The translations under genes were made by a program, and so were the position numbers. A stretch of DNA of 64,000 nucleotides, from contig JAJRRU010000003.1 of assembly GCA_024279135.1 (NCBI GenBank), positions 124,001 through 188,000 of the forward strand. Direction: 5' to 3'. The notes under the pieces were generated by a model. It was not told the DNA's origin. It saw only the letters and a program-made list of their open reading frames with translations, and made no database searches. Positions 62,896-64,000 of the stretch are shown here, in pieces. This DNA is from Alphaproteobacteria bacterium. Its GTDB lineage: Bacteria > Pseudomonadota > Alphaproteobacteria > Rhodospirillales > Casp-alpha2. Position 1 is the first letter of the stretch; every line of letters starts with the position of its first letter.

Positions 62896-64000
62896 AGAGG
62901 GCCTCCTTAAAGGGGGGAAGTCCGGTGCGTCTGAATGTTTCCATAAATGTTTCACCGGCATGGCGGATGGATAAATAGGTGTTGATAATCAGCTCAACCG
63001 CATCGACCACCTCTTCGGTGGGAAATGCGCGACCGACGATCTGTCCGATGGCGGCATCTTCAAAGGCGCTGCCGCCCAGGGTGATCTGATAATATTCCTC
63101 GCCCTTGCGATCGACACCCAGAATGCCGATGGCGGCAACGTGGTGATGGCCACAGGCATTGATACAGCCCGAAATATTCAGGTGCAGGGGACCGATATCA
63201 TGCTGCAGTTTCAGCTCGGCAAAGCGATGTGAGATACGTTGGCCAATGGGAATGGAGCGGGCATTTGCCAGCGAGCAATAATCCAGGCCCGGACAAACGA
63301 TCATGTCGCCAGCCAGACCGATGTTTGGTGTCGCCAGCTTGTTTTCAAGCAGGACCTGCCAGACCTTGAACAGATTGTCCATTCGCACGTTGGGTAGAAC
63401 AACATTCTGGCGATGAGTAACGCGCAATTCACCCAGGCTATAAAGCTCTGCAAGATCAGCCACCACGCGCATTTGTGCAGAAGTCATATCACCGGCGATG
63501 CCGCCAACGGGTTTCAGAGAGATACTGACAACCCCGTAACCGGGTTGTTTGTGCCCGCTGACCGAAGCGCTGACCCAGTCGGCAAAATCCTGGTTGTGGA
63601 ATTTCTCGACTTCCAGGTCACGGTTAAGGGCTTCGTGATCCAGGGGCTCGTATACCGGCGGCCTGAAGTAGGCTTCGATACGTTCCAGTTCGCCATCTGG
63701 CAGATTGTATTCCAGATGGCGTATTTTCTGCCATTCTTCTTCGACCCGATTGCGAAAATCCTCGATACCGGTCTCATGGATCAGAATTTTAATGCGCGCC
63801 TTATATTTGTTGTCGCGTCTGCCGAACTGGTTATAGACCCGCATGACGGCTTCCAGGTACGATAACAAATGCTGTTTGGGCAGGAATTCACGGATGGTTT
63901 TGGCGACCATGGGGGTGCGGCCCTGGCCGCCACCAGCGAGGATTTCAAAGCCGATTTCGCCCGCCTTGTTTTTGAGCAGGTAAATGCCAATGTCATGGAA
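62882..64000 (-). CDS. Sulfite/nitrite reductase haemoprotein, 5' end outside window
   Basis: The last about 372 residues of a siroheme-[4Fe-4S] reductase. The reading frame is open to the window edge and carries FHDIGIYLLKNKAGEIG and GGGQGRTPMVAK before the first internal Met at 63910, so the true start is beyond 64000. Cluster and siroheme ligands are CPGLDYC and SGCINACGHHH. The assimilatory six-electron reduction of sulfite to sulfide is favoured by the DUF934 partner. Confidence 0.92.
   Translation of the reverse strand, partial: FHDIGIYLLKNKAGEIGFEILAGGGQGRTPMVAKTIREFLPKQHLLSYLEAVMRVYNQFGRRDNKYKARIKILIHETGIEDFRNRVEEEWQKIRHLEYNLPDGELERIEAYFRPPVYEPLDHEALNRDLEVEKFHNQDFADWVSASVSGHKQPGYGVVSISLKPVGGIAGDMTSAQMRVVADLAELYSLGELRVTHRQNVVLPNVRMDNLFKVWQVLLENKLATPNIGLAGDMIVCPGLDYCSLANARSIPIGQRISHRFAELKLQHDIGPLHLNISGCINACGHHHVAAIGILGVDRKGEEYYQITLGGSAFEDAAIGQIVGRAFPTEEVVDAVELIINTYLSIRHAGETFMETFRRTGLPPFKEALYDRA

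Noticed and set aside
1-64000. CRISPR arrays, tRNA or rRNA genes, insertion sequences, phage genes
   Set aside because: No regularly spaced repeat array, T-loop with matching acceptor arms, rRNA core sequence, transposase or integrase motif was found on either strand by eye. Weak or degraded ones could be missed.

Overview
The window reads as a chromosome segment of an alphaproteobacterium, probably a marine or aquatic Rhodospirillales-type lineage. The evidence is gene content and order. There is an HdaA-type DnaA homologue beside an AI-2E-family permease and purMN, an HDAC-xseB-ispA-dxs-tlyA run, a dnaJ/pdxH/fabI/aroC neighbourhood, pepA-holC, and many permeases. No rRNA, tRNA, CRISPR array, prophage or intact insertion sequence was recognised. 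Coding density is high. Only one stretch (about 5149-5625) exceeds 300 bases without an intact gene, and it holds a gene remnant. This is a single-taxon inference from sequence alone.

Layout. 1-7366: a minus-strand run (hemerythrin-tailed sensor kinase, queD, queE, a MEMO1-AMMECR1 fusion) faces the plus-strand radical SAM gene amrS. Together the fusion and amrS make the poorly understood AmmeMemoRadiSam system. A small cytochrome c gene and a broken piece of amrS lie between them. 7460-18502: pepA, holC, rnd, an atypical SDR, hdaA, permease, a DUF2066 protein, purM, purN, an MFS carrier and ndk. 18642-27856: a DadA-like oxidoreductase, an ABC-F/MFS/GST operon with overlapping junctions, a C45-type hydrolase coupled to an iron-dependent alcohol dehydrogenase, and aspS. 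28040-32818: a SPOR lipoprotein, an unknown protein, a degenerate GGDEF protein, a ROK kinase and two unknown genes, the first with a putative helix-turn-helix. 32829-37201: an RND pump and its adaptor. 37318-42376: HDAC-family hydrolase, xseB, ispA, dxs and tlyA. Isoprenoid precursor synthesis (dxs) and chain elongation (ispA) sit together here. 42422-43658: two minus-strand membrane redox-type genes, followed by a short remnant of tlyA. 43899-56315: a PhyH-type dioxygenase, aroC, fabI, a DnaJ-family protein, a glycine-zipper lipoprotein, pdxH, a cation diffusion facilitator, a universal stress protein, three transporters, a class III aminotransferase and a YedK/HMCES-type SRAP protein. 56392-64000: an SDR, a very large membrane-anchored coiled-coil protein built on a 25-residue period, a two-gene MerF/GDCCVxC unit, and the DUF934-sulfite reductase pair of assimilatory sulfur metabolism, which runs off the end of the window.

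Most notable observations. (1) Two unrelated loci show the same architecture: minus-strand membrane or redox cargo separates an intact gene (amrS, tlyA) from a decayed direct-repeat fragment of that same gene. This is what integration through the neighbouring gene would leave behind. (2) The 1569-residue coiled-coil protein has an exact 25-residue repeat register and a 7 x 25 = 175-residue super-repeat. (3) The HDAC-family gene has a full-length reading frame with a well-placed Shine-Dalgarno sequence but AUA where the start codon should be. (4) The MEMO-AMMECR1 fusion and AmrS lie in one neighbourhood with queDE and an oxygen- or iron-sensing type kinase.
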